Positions 39,642 through 50,230 of a stretch of DNA of 64,000 bases are shown here, one piece after another. Position 1 is the stretch's first letter. Each line of letters begins with the position of its first letter. The notes under the pieces are model-generated. The model was given only the letters and a program-made list of their open reading frames with translations. It did no database searches and was not told where the DNA came from. The stretch is from Deinococcus puniceus (GTDB lineage: Bacteria; Deinococcota; Deinococci; Deinococcales; Deinococcaceae): contig NZ_CP011387.1 of the NCBI RefSeq assembly GCF_001644565.1, positions 1,720,501 to 1,784,500 on the forward strand, read 5' to 3'. Both the position numbers and the translations under genes were made by a program.

Positions 39642-40834
39642 AGAAAGCTTTGACCCTGTTGTCTCTGGCCCTGTTGGGCAGCGCCCTTACCTCTCAGGCA
39701 GGCGCGGCCACCCTTACCGTCTGGACTCACTTTGGCGGCCCCGAACTGGCATGGCTCAAGTCTCAGGCCGCCGACTTCACCAAGAAGACGGGCACCCAAG
39801 TGTCGCTGGTCAGCGTGCCCTTCGACAACATCCCCGACAAGTTCATTCAGAGTGCGCCCAAGGGCCAAGGCCCCGACGTGGTCGTCACGCTGCCCCAAGA
39901 CCGCTTGGGCCAGTTGGCCGCTGCCGGAGTCGTGGAGCCGATGGACAAGTACGTGACCAGCCGCACCGACTTCGACAAAACCGCACTGACCGCCATGACC
40001 TACAAGGGCAAACTGTTCGGTCTGCCCATGTTCGCTGAAAGCGTGGCGCTGGTGTACAACAAGAAGCTCATCCCCAACGCGCCCACCACTTGGAGCGCCT
40101 TCTTGGCCGCCGCCCAGAAGAACACGGGCAACGGCAAGTTCGGCTTCCTCGCCGACCTCAGCAACGCCTACATGAACTACGGCGTGGTTAGCGCTTACGG
40201 CGGCTACGTGTTCAAGAACACCAGCGGCACCCTGAACCCCAAAGACATCGGCTTGGCCAACGCCGGAGCCGAAAAAGCCAGCGCGTTCCTGAACGACCTG
40301 CGCTACAAGTACAACCTCGTGCCCGAAGGTGTAGACGGCGGCGCGGCCAAGAGTGCCTTCGTGGACGGACGCCTCGCCATGCTGCTCACCGGGCCTTGGG
40401 ACATCGGCGACATCAAGAAAGCAGGCATCGACTACGGCATCGCCGCTTTCCCCACCCCTCCCGGCGCAACCGGCAAGTGGAGCCCCTTCGTGGGCGTGCA
40501 GGGCACCATGATCAACGCCTACGGCAAGCAAAAGGCCGCTTCGGCGCAGTTTGCCAAGCAGATTTCTTCCAGCACCGCGCAGGTCAGCTTTAATCAGGCC
40601 GGGGGCCGTATTCCCGTCAGCCTCAGCGCCCGCACCAAACTGAAGGCTGACCCCGTGGTGGCCGGCTTCGGCAAGACCATCAGCATGGGTACGCCTATGC
40701 CCAACATCGTGGAGATGGGCAGCGTGTGGGGGCCTTGGAGCGCCGCGATTGCCCAGAGCGTGCAGAAGCCCAACCAGAACTACTCCCAGATTCTGGACAA
40801 GGCCGTCGCTGAAATTAACAGCAACATCAAGTAA
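39638..40834 (+). CDS. malE: Maltose/maltodextrin-binding protein MalE
   Basis: 398 residues. A signal peptide (MKKALTLLSLALLGSALTSQAGA) precedes a periplasmic sugar-binding fold: TLTVWTHFGGPELAWLKSQAADF, FGLPMFAESVALVYNKKL, AMLLTGPWDI and AAFPTPPGATGKWSPFVGVQG, all typical of maltose-binding proteins. It delivers maltodextrin to MalF-MalG. AAGGAG lies 5 nt before the ATG. A hairpin after the stop should reduce expression of the permease genes relative to the binding protein. The ATPase (MsmX/MalK-type) is not in this window. Confidence 0.92.
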   Translation: MKKALTLLSLALLGSALTSQAGAATLTVWTHFGGPELAWLKSQAADFTKKTGTQVSLVSVPFDNIPDKFIQSAPKGQGPDVVVTLPQDRLGQLAAAGVVEPMDKYVTSRTDFDKTALTAMTYKGKLFGLPMFAESVALVYNKKLIPNAPTTWSAFLAAAQKNTGNGKFGFLADLSNAYMNYGVVSAYGGYVFKNTSGTLNPKDIGLANAGAEKASAFLNDLRYKYNLVPEGVDGGAAKSAFVDGRLAMLLTGPWDIGDIKKAGIDYGIAAFPTPPGATGKWSPFVGVQGTMINAYGKQKAASAQFAKQISSSTAQVSFNQAGGRIPVSLSARTKLKADPVVAGFGKTISMGTPMPNIVEMGSVWGPWSAAIAQSVQKPNQNYSQILDKAVAEINSNIK

Positions 40835-40852
40835 AAGCACACCGATTGAATG

Positions 40853-40886
40853 AAAACGGACGGGCTATAGACGCCTGTCCGTTTTC
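40853..40886 (+). terminator. Partial terminator between malE and malF
   Basis: AAAACGGACGGGC and GCCTGTCCGTTTT pair with one mismatch around a 7-nt loop. Its place explains the usual higher level of the binding protein. Confidence 0.7.
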
Positions 40887-40915
40887 CATTGCTGCGGCTG
40901 CACCATAACAAGAGA

Positions 40916-40929
40916 TGCAAACGATTACA
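40916..40929 (+). promoter_or_regulatory. LacI-family operator before malF
   Basis: TGCAAACGATTACA fits the LacI/GalR-type pattern TGNAANCGNTNNCA at every fixed position. It lies 119 bp before malF, just after the terminator. No LacI-type gene is in the window. Confidence 0.55.
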
Positions 40930-41047
40930 TGGTTCGTCTGACTAGATCAATGGTCAGGCTGCGCTCTGGTAGAGTTGCAGTCATTTCAGATGACGCCCAC
41001 AATGGGGCGCATTCAACCCACATTTTTTTTAGGAGGTTTACCTACCG

Positions 41048-42450
<1,403 letters not shown>

Positions 42451-42454
<4 letters not shown>

Positions 42455-43827
42455 CCGCCCTTCCGACTCCCCAGAATCTGCCGCCGGGTGGCTACGTCCA
42501 CAAGGAACCGGGCGCACTGCGCCGCGCCGCGCCTTGGCTGGTGGCCGCCGCCGTCGTCATCGGCTTTATCGTGCTGGGCTACTTCTTGGCCCGCAACATG
42601 GCAGGCAGGCCCAAAAGCTTCACCATCTATTTTGTCGAACGGGGCTGGATTCGCTTCCTTCTGTTCCTGCTGGCCGCCAGCGGCCTGTTGGCGCTCACCA
42701 GCCTGATCGGGCAGCGCATCGGCATGGCCCGCACCGGGCGCAAAATCAGTTACGCCGCCGTGCTGGGCGATCAACTGACGCACTTGTTCCTGATTCTGGT
42801 GGTGCTGATCGCGGTCTATCCGCTGCTGTACGTGCTGATCGCGGCTTTCGATCCCCGCAACAGTCTGTTCGCCTTCCCCAATTTCTCTGACCCCAATATC
42901 CTGTACCGCTCTGGACTGCTGCCCAATTTGCAGGTGCTGAGTTTTGAAAACTACGCCGCCCTCTTCGACGGCGTGACCATTCCCGGCTGGCAACTGGTCT
43001 TGGCCGGAGTGGTCGGCGCGGCCCTGACGGCTCTCCTCATTCTCGCCATCATGGGCCGCGTGGGCCGCGAGAGCGAACGCCTGACGCAGGCGCGGGCGTG
43101 GGCCATGCGCGCCCTCATCGCCGCTCTGGCCCTGCTGGTCATCTTTATGGTGCCGTCGCAGTTCACGGGGCAGGGCAACGAGAGCAAATTCCTGCTGTCG
43201 GTACGCAATACGCTGCTGGTGTCGGGCGTCACGGGCTTCTTGGCAATTGTGCTGAGTACCACCGCAGGCTACGCGATGGCCCGCCTACGCTTTCCTGGCC
43301 GCTTTCAGATGCTGCTGTTCTTCATTTTCATTCAGATGTTCCCAGTGTTTTTGGCGTTGGTGGCCGTCTACACCCTGATGGTGATCCTGGGCCTCGTCAA
43401 CACGTTCACGGGCCTGATTCTGGCTTACTCTGGCGGCGCAATCGCCTTCAACACGTGGATTTTCAAAGGCTACGTGGAAAGCCTGCCCGAATCGCTGGAA
43501 GAAGCCGCGATGGTGGACGGCGCGACCCGCTGGCAAACCTTCCTGCAAGTGGTCTTGCCCTTGTCGGGCGGCATTCTGGTCTTCATTTTCCTGAACCAAT
43601 TCATCGGCACCTACGCCGAATTTATCCTCGCCAGCATCCTCCTGACGGGCGTGGATCAGTGGACGGTGGGCGTGATGCTCCGCAGCTTTACCACCGGGCA
43701 ATTCAGTACCAAGTGGGGCATCTTTTCTGCCGCCGCCACCTTGGGCGCACTGCCTATTATCGCGCTGTTCTACGGCTTCCAAGGCTATTTCGTGGGCGGA
43801 ACCGTCTCGGGCGGTGTGAAGGAATAA
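42451..43827 (+). CDS. malG: Maltose ABC transporter permease MalG
   Basis: 458 residues, well above the roughly 296 of E. coli MalG. The extra N-terminal part holds two more hydrophobic segments (about 28-50 and 65-85) before the usual six-helix core. The EAA loop is [23 protein letters not shown], and the C-terminus ends with [14 protein letters not shown]. It completes the maltodextrin channel with MalF. It starts at ATG 42451 inside the malF stop. A strong convergent terminator lies 22 bp after the stop. Confidence 0.93.
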
Positions 43828-43849
43828 TCCAGCTGGTCTGAACGAAGTA

Positions 43850-43885
43850 GAAGCAGGCTCCCCGGTGACTTGGGGAGCCTGCTTC
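43850..43885. terminator. Convergent terminator (malG / tetR)
   Basis: 14-bp perfect stem GAAGCAGGCTCCCC/GGGGAGCCTGCTTC with an 8-nt loop. Confidence 0.8.
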
Positions 43886-43909
43886 ATTTGGGTTAAAACG
43901 GCGCTGCGC

Positions 43910-44557
43910 TTACGCTTTGGCCGTCAGACGGTCAATGGTGGCGCGTACCGAAATGGGGAACTCGGTGTCGAAATCCAGCGTCAGGAACGACATTTCGGGG
44001 TAGCGGCGCAGGGTTTCCGAGGACGGGGTCTCTTCGGTAATCTGCTGCCAGCCCACCGCCAAGGCGTACACATGCACGATGATCTTGAGGGTCAGGTCAG
44101 CCTCGAAGGGCATCTGGGCGATGACTTCTTGCAGCATCCGGCGCACGTCGCGCTTGAAGTTCAGGGTCAGTTCGGGGCGCACATTGCGCTCCAGTACCGT
44201 GCCCAGCAAGATCAGCAGGCGGCGCAGGGCCTCGTAGCCTTTAGAAGAATCGATGATGACATCGGCCACGTCGCCCGGCGTTTTGGGCTGACGCTCGGCC
44301 AGCATGCCCGTCAGGTGGCCCAACCACTGCTGCAGATGCTCGGTCAGCAGGGCCAGAAACAATTCTTCTTTGGTATCGAAGTACAGATACAGGGTGCCTT
44401 TGGCAAGTTTGGCCTCACGTGCCACCTGATTCATGCTCAGATCGGCGTAAGGCGTATTCGTCCAGAGACGTTCGGCGGCACGGAGGATATCGTCGCGGCG
44501 CTGAGATTTCTCTTCAGGGCTACGCGCACGGGCGGGACGGGGAGTTTCGCTGACCAC
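43910..44557 (-). CDS. TetR-family transcriptional regulator
   Basis: 215 residues. The N-terminal HTH is typical: [50 protein letters not shown]. The ligand domain (about 75-215) has no assigned substrate. Start GTG 44557: TAAGGT on the - strand ends 7 nt upstream (leaderless). GTGAAC and GTTCAC halves stand about 40 bp upstream and would suit an autorepressor. It is convergent with malG, and there is no evidence that it controls the mal genes. Confidence 0.9.
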   Translation of the reverse strand: MVSETPRPARARSPEEKSQRRDDILRAAERLWTNTPYADLSMNQVAREAKLAKGTLYLYFDTKEELFLALLTEHLQQWLGHLTGMLAERQPKTPGDVADVIIDSSKGYEALRRLLILLGTVLERNVRPELTLNFKRDVRRMLQEVIAQMPFEADLTLKIIVHVYALAVGWQQITEETPSSETLRRYPEMSFLTLDFDTEFPISVRATIDRLTAKA

Positions 44558-44593
44558 GAGTCAGACCTTATCCTGTTAACTGTCCGGTTGGCT

Positions 44594-44616
44594 GTGAACT
44601 CATTCACGGTTCACTC
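44594..44616. promoter_or_regulatory. Candidate TetR autoregulatory operator
   Basis: GTGAAC-N9-GTTCAC, flanked by two copies of CCGGTTG, lies in the tetR upstream region. The gap 44617-44860 shows a perfect palindrome CCCCCAATTGGGGG (44821-44834) but no gene I can support. Confidence 0.45.
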
Positions 44617-44860
44617 TACCGGTTGTTCAATTAAAGACGCTGCCGCAGCACTAAAAACGCACCCTCACAGGCAATCTGCTATTCAAATCTGCTATGAGAA
44701 ATATGTGCGAGATCATTCAGCATAGAGCAAAATGACGTTGAGGCGCTTGTCTGCCTAGAATGTCCCAGTAACGTTCTAATGTAAAGCGGTTGTTTCACGC
44801 CGCTTGCGCGAAGTCCTACACCCCCAATTGGGGGATGCTCCACGTTTGGGTCACTCCGGC

Positions 44861-45379
44861 TTAAGCCAGTCCGCAAGCCCGCTGAAGCAGCAGGTGCAGT
44901 TCATCGCGGCCCAAGCGGCGGGGAACAAGGGCCAACTGTGCAGGCAAGGTGCTGAGGCCCGGAACAGTGGGCAGATACTTAAATTCTGGACGCACGATCA
45001 GGTCACGGCCCGCCGTCAGGGCCACCACAAAATTCAATTGCAATTCAAAGTGTGCGTTCAGTTCGGCCCGCAGCGGATCGGCGTCGCCTGATAACAGGGC
45101 CAGCAGCGCCGGATGGGTTTCGAAGCCGTCTTCGAGTTGGCTCAGCAGGCGGGCCGTATCGAGGAACAGGGCCGCCCCCGGCAGCGCATACCCGGCAATT
45201 CGGCGGCGGCACAGGTCGGGCGAATCGCCGCGCACGATGCTGATTTCTCGGCCCGCCCGCAGCGCCCCGCCCAGCAGTCCCCACAGGCGGCCCAAGCTGG
45301 AATACCGTGCCAATTCCACATACCCGGCAGGTTTGGCAGGCAGCGGGCGCGTAGGACGGTCTGCTTTGGGCAGCGTCAT
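44861..45379 (-). CDS. Hypothetical protein
   Basis: 172 residues, no known domain. The protein has a mixed alpha/beta look: [49 protein letters not shown], then [23 protein letters not shown] and a C-terminal helix with [16 protein letters not shown] placed the start at ATG 45379 (MTLPKADRP), not at 45418, which lies inside the -10 hexamer. No ribosome site precedes 45379; an 11-codon ORF ends by overlapping it (ATGA), so re-initiation is likely. A perfect CCCCCAATTGGGGG palindrome lies past the stop. Confidence 0.7.
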   Translation of the reverse strand: MTLPKADRPTRPLPAKPAGYVELARYSSLGRLWGLLGGALRAGREISIVRGDSPDLCRRRIAGYALPGAALFLDTARLLSQLEDGFETHPALLALLSGDADPLRAELNAHFELQLNFVVALTAGRDLIVRPEFKYLPTVPGLSTLPAQLALVPRRLGRDELHLLLQRACGLA

Positions 45380-45411
45380 GGGGCGGCAAAGAAGAGCGAG
45401 AAGAAGGACAT
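45376..45411 (-). CDS. Leaderless 11-codon upstream ORF
   Basis: [11 protein letters not shown], from an ATG with TAGCAT (45422-45417) ending 5 nt upstream. Its TGA overlaps the ATG at 45379. Eight of eleven codons are Phe, Ser, Leu or Ala; the four TTC/TTT Phe codons suggest possible sensing of Phe-tRNA, but no terminator or alternate hairpin was found, so plain coupling is the simpler reading. Confidence 0.5.
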   Translation of the reverse strand: MSFFSLFFAAP

Positions 45412-45535
45412 AACCCATGCTAGAGGCTGTTCAGCTCGCAACCCCACGCTCTCTAAAGAATGAATAAACAACCGGGCAGCACAATCGCAGGATATAAAAC
45501 TTTGTACCGAGTATAAAATATGTCAGACTAGGGGC

Positions 45536-46921
45536 ATGACCTCTCCTGCCAAGGACGCGACGGCTTCCAATCCGATGGCCCCTAATCCGATGGATCTGCT
45601 GGCCCAGATCGATCTTCAGGCGCTGGGAAAACTCAGCGGGCGCGTAGACTTGCCCGCCCTGCTGAACGCCGCCTCCCGCATGAGCGACGGCCAACTCAAG
45701 CAACTGACGCGCATGTTGGCCGGAGACGGCGGCAAAAAGGCGGCCCTGCCCACTGCCGACGGCGATTTTTACGGCCTGATGGAGACCTTGAGCGACGATG
45801 AGCGCGAAGTGGCCGCCCAGACCAAAGAGTTTATGCACACGCACGTCGCGCCGATCATGAACGAGTACTGGAGCCGCGACGAGTTCCCCAAACACCTGAT
45901 TCCTGAACTGCGGAAACTGGACTTGCTGCGTAAAATCTGGAACGAGGACGGCACGCGCAAGCCCAACGCCACCATCATCGAAGGTCTGGTGACGCTGGAG
46001 GCCTGCAAGGTGGACGTGAGTACGGCGGTGTTTTTCGGCGTGCATGCGGGCCTCGCCTTCGCCTCTATTGCCTTGGGCGGCAGCGCCGAACAAAAAGCCG
46101 AGTGGCTGCCCAAGATGATGGATTTCGAAGCCATCGGCGCATTCGGCCTGACCGAACCCGAAGGCGGATCGCAGGTGAGTCAGGGCATGCGTACCACCTG
46201 CAAACGCGACGGCGACGGCTGGATTCTGAACGGCGAGAAAAAATGGATCGGTAACTCTACGTTCAGTGACCTAACTGTGATCTGGGCACGCGACGTGGAC
46301 ACGCAGGAAGTGCGCGGCTTTATCGTGCGGGCCGGAACCCCCGGCTACGCGGTGAAGAAAATCGAAGGCAAGATCGCCCTGCGGATCGTGGAAAACGGGC
46401 ACATTACGCTGGGAAACTGCCGGATCGAGGAACGTGACCGCCTGCAAGCCGTGCAGGGCTGGCGCACCACCGCCGACGTGCTGAAGCTGACCCGTGCGGG
46501 CGTGGCGTGGCAGGGCGTGGGCTGCGCGATGGGAGCCTACGAATTGGCCCTCACCTACAGCCAAACCCGCAAACAGTTCGGCAAGCGCATCGGTGAATTT
46601 CAACTGATTCAGAATCACCTCGTGCATATGTTGGGCAACGTGACCTCCATGTTTACCTTGTGCCTGCGCCTGTCCTACATGGCAGACCGGGGCGAGATGA
46701 ACGACGAACACGCCGCACTCGCCAAGGTGTTTACCGCCGCCCGCTGCCGCGAAACGGTGGCCTTTGCCCGCGAAACCTTTGGCGGCAACGGTATTCTGTT
46801 GGAACACGGCGTCGCCAAGCACTTTGCCGACACCGAAGCGATTTACAGCTATGAAGGCACCAACGAGATCAATACGTTGGTGGTGGGGCGGGCGATTACA
46901 GGCCTCAGCGCCTTTGTTTGA
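45536..46921 (+). CDS. Acyl-CoA dehydrogenase (glutaryl-CoA dehydrogenase-like)
   Basis: 461 residues. After an unusual N-terminal extension of about 75 residues (Met/Leu/Gly-rich) comes the ACAD fold: [20 protein letters not shown] (FAD/substrate site), [13 protein letters not shown] and the C-terminal [19 protein letters not shown] with the catalytic Glu in the place used by glutaryl-CoA dehydrogenases. It should oxidise a short-chain or dicarboxylic acyl-CoA, passing electrons to ETF. A TATAAAAT motif about 20 nt before the ATG looks like its -10. An inverted repeat AACGTGGAT/ATCCACGTT lies after the stop. Confidence 0.88.
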   Translation: MTSPAKDATASNPMAPNPMDLLAQIDLQALGKLSGRVDLPALLNAASRMSDGQLKQLTRMLAGDGGKKAALPTADGDFYGLMETLSDDEREVAAQTKEFMHTHVAPIMNEYWSRDEFPKHLIPELRKLDLLRKIWNEDGTRKPNATIIEGLVTLEACKVDVSTAVFFGVHAGLAFASIALGGSAEQKAEWLPKMMDFEAIGAFGLTEPEGGSQVSQGMRTTCKRDGDGWILNGEKKWIGNSTFSDLTVIWARDVDTQEVRGFIVRAGTPGYAVKKIEGKIALRIVENGHITLGNCRIEERDRLQAVQGWRTTADVLKLTRAGVAWQGVGCAMGAYELALTYSQTRKQFGKRIGEFQLIQNHLVHMLGNVTSMFTLCLRLSYMADRGEMNDEHAALAKVFTAARCRETVAFARETFGGNGILLEHGVAKHFADTEAIYSYEGTNEINTLVVGRAITGLSAFV

Positions 46922-47003
46922 GGGCCGGATTAGGTTGTAAGCCGAAATAACGGCTGAACGTGGATTGTGGAAAAGGCGAAAAACCCTGACCATGATCCAC
47001 GTT

Positions 47004-48443
47004 TTACGTTCTACTCTCCCCCATTCTGCGCACTCCATCCCGAATCGCTTCCGGCGACAAATGCGCGTACCCCAGCAGTACGGCGGGTGGGCGGGGCAAG
47101 ACGGCCAATGGGGCGGCGGGCGTGAGAGCCACATCGGCGCGGCGGGCGAGGGCCACTGCGTCGGCTTCGGTCAGGTGGGGCGGCAGGGTCACATGCACAT
47201 GCAGGCCAGCGCGGGCGGGGGTGGGGTTCCAACCGGGAAGATGGGCCGCCAACGCTTCCAGCAACGTGTCGTGGCGGTGACGAATGTTCTGGCGGGCGCG
47301 GCGCAGGTGGCGGGCGTAGGCTCCAGAAGACAGGATGTCGGCCAGCGCGAGGGCGTCCAGCACACCGGGAGCGCGGTCTGTGAGGGGGCGGGTTCCGGCC
47401 AGCACACGCACTACGTCGGGCGGGGCCACCAAGTAGCCGCTGCGGGTCACGGGGGCTAGGCTTTTGCTGAAGCTCCCCAGCAGCAACACCCGGTCTGGCG
47501 CGAGGCCCTGCATCACGGCTGGGGGCCGCGCCGTGTGGTGCAGGTCGGCGGCGTAGTCGTCTTCCAGAATGAACGCTCCGCAGGCCCGCGCCCACGCGAT
47601 CACGGCCCCACTGCGGGCGGCGGGCAGGGCAGCAGTGGTGGGGTACTGGCAACCGGGGGTGACATAGAGCAGCGTGGCGTGCGCGGGCAACGCGGCAGGG
47701 TCTATGCCGTATTCGTCTACGGGCACGGGCAGCAGTGTGGCTCCGGTGGCGGCCAGTGCAGCCCGCGCTCCCGGATAGGTGGGGTCTTCGGTGGCGGCCA
47801 CCCGGCCCTCTTCCAAAAACACACGGGCGAGGGCGTCTAGTGCCCATTGCGTCCCGCCCGTCAACATCAGCATGTCGGGCGTGACCCGTGCGCCGCGTTC
47901 GGCATTCAGGTAGGCGGCCAGCGCACGGCGGGTTTCCAGTGGGCCGAGTTCATTCAGGCCCGGCTCAGTCGGTGAATCTGGCGGCAGGCCCAACTGACCC
48001 GAACTGGCCTGCCCTGCCCGCCGTGCCAAGGCCAAAGCCCACGCGCCCGCCGGATACAAGTCGGGCACGGGTTGGCCCACCCGGAAATCTACGGCGTACA
48101 CGCCGCCCGCGTCGGTGATTCGGCCTGCGAGGGCGCGGGTGGCCCACGCGCTCAGCGGTAACGGGGGCTGAACGGCAGGAGCCACAGCCGCAGCAGGCGG
48201 CACCGCCACACGGGTTCCAGACCGTTCGCCTGCGCTCACGTACCCTTCGGCTTGAAGTTGTGCCAAGGCGTCTACCAGCGTATTGCGAGACACGCCCAAC
48301 TGCGCGGCCAACGTGCGGTGTCCGGGCAGGCGTGCGCCCTGCACCAACACACCGCGCTGCACGGCGTCGCGCAGGGTGCGGGCCACGCGGGCGTGCAGCA
48401 CTTCACCGGGCAGGGTGGGCAGCAACTCGGGGATGAGGGTCAA
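47004..48443 (-). CDS. MocR/PdxR-type PLP-dependent regulator
   Basis: 479 residues. An N-terminal GntR-type winged helix (about 1-75: [21 protein letters not shown] and [21 protein letters not shown]) is joined by a linker to a class-I aminotransferase-like domain with the PLP lysine in [17 protein letters not shown]. Family members sense PLP or amino compounds and act as activators or repressors. The start is TTG 48443, overlapping the stop of the small upstream gene (TTGA), which implies coupling. PdxST genes are not nearby, so the target is unknown. Confidence 0.88.
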   Translation of the reverse strand: MTLIPELLPTLPGEVLHARVARTLRDAVQRGVLVQGARLPGHRTLAAQLGVSRNTLVDALAQLQAEGYVSAGERSGTRVAVPPAAAVAPAVQPPLPLSAWATRALAGRITDAGGVYAVDFRVGQPVPDLYPAGAWALALARRAGQASSGQLGLPPDSPTEPGLNELGPLETRRALAAYLNAERGARVTPDMLMLTGGTQWALDALARVFLEEGRVAATEDPTYPGARAALAATGATLLPVPVDEYGIDPAALPAHATLLYVTPGCQYPTTAALPAARSGAVIAWARACGAFILEDDYAADLHHTARPPAVMQGLAPDRVLLLGSFSKSLAPVTRSGYLVAPPDVVRVLAGTRPLTDRAPGVLDALALADILSSGAYARHLRRARQNIRHRHDTLLEALAAHLPGWNPTPARAGLHVHVTLPPHLTEADAVALARRADVALTPAAPLAVLPRPPAVLLGYAHLSPEAIRDGVRRMGESRT

Positions 48444-48757
48444 GCCCGCTCAAATTCCCGCGCCAGCCACGCCAATTGGCCGCCCTCTGCCGTGAGTGCC
48501 TGCCCCGCCACCTCCAAAAAGCGTTCGCGTGCGGCCTCGGCTTCGGCCTGAGTAACGCCGTGCGCGGCGGGGTCGGCCAGCAAGGCGCGGATGAGCGGAA
48601 ACACCGGCATATCGGCGTGAACAGTACCGCCTATGATCACATCGGCCCGCCATTTCAGCAGGTAATCCAGCGCGTATGGCCCCGGCTCCAGCACGCAACC
48701 ACCGGGGTAAGGGATACGGTTGGGGGCGGGGAAAGTCACGGCAGCGGTGTAGGTCAT
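48440..48757 (-). CDS. Hypothetical protein coupled to the MocR gene
   Basis: 105 residues, unknown family. The centre has [32 protein letters not shown] and the C-terminus a helix with [21 protein letters not shown]. Two Cys-free halves and no signal peptide suggest a small cytosolic protein. CATCCT ends 6 nt before ATG 48757, a one-base variant of the leaderless -10. The stop overlaps the regulator's TTG start, so the pair is made together and the protein may feed information to, or be controlled by, the PLP-dependent regulator. Confidence 0.65.
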   Translation of the reverse strand: MTYTAAVTFPAPNRIPYPGGCVLEPGPYALDYLLKWRADVIIGGTVHADMPVFPLIRALLADPAAHGVTQAEAEAARERFLEVAGQALTAEGGQLAWLAREFERA

Positions 48758-48829
48758 GAGGACAGGATGCACCCAGAGGCGAACATGCAGCAAGACGGGC
48801 TGTCATTCATGGGTATTCTAGAAAAGTCT

Positions 48830-49261
48830 ATGTCCACTCAGATAAAAATTAAGCTGCCCCGCGTCTTGGGTACCGTACTGGACAAAGTGTTCAGCATGTC
48901 TGTCCCCAAAGCAGGCTCGGTCAGACCGCCACCGACAGTTCTGACTCTGACCAAGCAAACCCTGCTGTACTTCAAGGCGGAAGCGTGCGTCGGCTGCGAT
49001 CAACTCGATATGTTCGTGGGGCGGTTCGCTGCGGCCCACCAACTCGATATTCGCGTCATCGATGCCCGCAGAGGTGACTTGCCCGAACACGGGTACGGCG
49101 ATCAGTTGATCTTGGACGCTGATGGACGCATTCGCAAAGGCTACGGCGTCTATGCCTTTCCAACCCTGATCGTGACCGATCCACTGGGACGGATTCATGC
49201 CGCGCTGGTGGGCGGCGACATAGACGAACACACGCTTGGAGGGCGGCTGAAGCTGGCTTAG
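48830..49261 (+). CDS. Thioredoxin-like protein
   Basis: 143 residues. After about 40 residues with a basic start (MSTQIKIKLPRVLGTVLDKV) comes a thioredoxin fold: TLLYFKAEACVGCDQLDMFVG with CVGC as the active site, then YGVYAFPTLIVTDPLGRIHAALVGG with the cis-Pro in FPT. It probably reduces or isomerises disulfides; the fold resembles TlpA/thioredoxin-family proteins with an unusual CVGC pair. TATTCT lies 10 nt before ATG 48830; the in-frame ATG at 48809 is possible. Confidence 0.82.
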   Translation: MSTQIKIKLPRVLGTVLDKVFSMSVPKAGSVRPPPTVLTLTKQTLLYFKAEACVGCDQLDMFVGRFAAAHQLDIRVIDARRGDLPEHGYGDQLILDADGRIRKGYGVYAFPTLIVTDPLGRIHAALVGGDIDEHTLGGRLKLA

Positions 49262-49303
49262 GACGAGTGGGCAGGCAACCGGAGTCAGCTTGGGCGCGGT
49301 AGT

Positions 49304-49915
49304 TCAATCCGTCCAGCCCACGATCAGCGCCAGTTCCAGCCACTTCCAAACTACGTCAGCGCGTGCAAAGCCAGATTCACGCAGCCACGCCACCTGATCC
49401 CACGCGGGCGCAAGCTGATTGCTGGGGTCTTCTTTGCCGCCCATGAGGTCTAAAAAGCGGGCATGTTCGCGGTCATCCACGCTGGCGACATGTTCCAAGT
49501 TCAGCAGGAGGCCGCCGGGATTCAGCAGGCCGCGCAATTCGGCGTACAGCTCGCGCTTTCTGGCATCAGGCAAATGATGGATGGCAAAGCCGCTGATGAT
49601 GGCGTCGAACGTGCCTAGCGGGGGCAGGGGTTGGCTGAGATCGTGGGCCACGTAATCTACCGGAGCCGCCCAAGTGCGTTCACGGGCGGCGTCCAACATG
49701 GCCGCAGAATGATCGAGCAGCACACCCCCTGCCCCCGGAAAACGGGTCTGGGCCAGCGCCAGCAATCGGCCATCGCCGCAGCCGACATCCAGCACCCGGC
49801 GCGTGTGGGCAGGCAGGAAATCCAGCAGCAACCGCTCGCCCACGTCGCGTTGAGGAATAGCGTCCTGCATGGCGAGGTAAGCGGCGGCATAGGCGGTATC
49901 ACGGTATTCGGTCAT
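49304..49915 (-). CDS. SAM-dependent methyltransferase
   Basis: 203 residues of class I fold: motif I VLDVGCGDGRLLALA, motif II GGVLLDHSAAMLDAAR, and FDAIISGFAIHHLPDARKRELYAEL as post-motif II. The substrate cannot be told; the C-terminal part (WKWLELALIVGW) is typical of small-molecule methyltransferases in this group. AAGGA lies 7 nt before the ATG. It faces the small membrane-protein gene at 49991 and both could use the short intergenic region. Confidence 0.88.
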   Translation of the reverse strand: MTEYRDTAYAAAYLAMQDAIPQRDVGERLLLDFLPAHTRRVLDVGCGDGRLLALAQTRFPGAGGVLLDHSAAMLDAARERTWAAPVDYVAHDLSQPLPPLGTFDAIISGFAIHHLPDARKRELYAELRGLLNPGGLLLNLEHVASVDDREHARFLDLMGGKEDPSNQLAPAWDQVAWLRESGFARADVVWKWLELALIVGWTD

Positions 49916-49990
49916 GGTGGGATTCCTTGGTGGGATACGGAGTGTGGGCGTCTCATTGCTACCTGACCGTCAGACAAGTAGGCTGTGTTT

Positions 49991-50161
49991 ATGCCTAACT
50001 TCGGCCCCATCGAATTGATCGTGATCCTGACCATGCTGGCCGTCATCGTTGGCGTGGTCATGTTGGTGATCAAACTGATTGAGCGGGCCAGCAACAGCGG
50101 CCAACGGAGCCGTATAGAAACGCTGGAAAACCGCGTGCGGGAGTTGGAGAACAGGCCGTAA
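49991..50161 (+). CDS. Small single-span membrane protein
   Basis: 56 residues, below the usual size cutoff. A hydrophobic helix (about 8-27, ELIVILTMLAVIVGVVMLVI) is followed by a charged, probably coiled tail (SRIETLENRVRELENR). TAGGCT (49979-49984) ends 6 nt before the ATG, the standard leaderless arrangement here. The layout recalls small membrane scaffolds and phage-shock-type modulators, but nothing fixes a role. It ends 69 bp before the leuB stop of the convergent leu operon. Confidence 0.75.
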   Translation: MPNFGPIELIVILTMLAVIVGVVMLVIKLIERASNSGQRSRIETLENRVRELENRP

Positions 50162-50230
50162 ACAAGTGGGGCGAAAGCACTTGGCCTCCGCCCCATTCTC
50201 AAATCTGCCTTTGCTTAACCGACAGTGGGA

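Noticed and set aside
39490..40038. 182-residue + strand frame running into malE
   Set aside because: Its second half is an off-frame reading of malE; the malE signal peptide and family motifs are clear.
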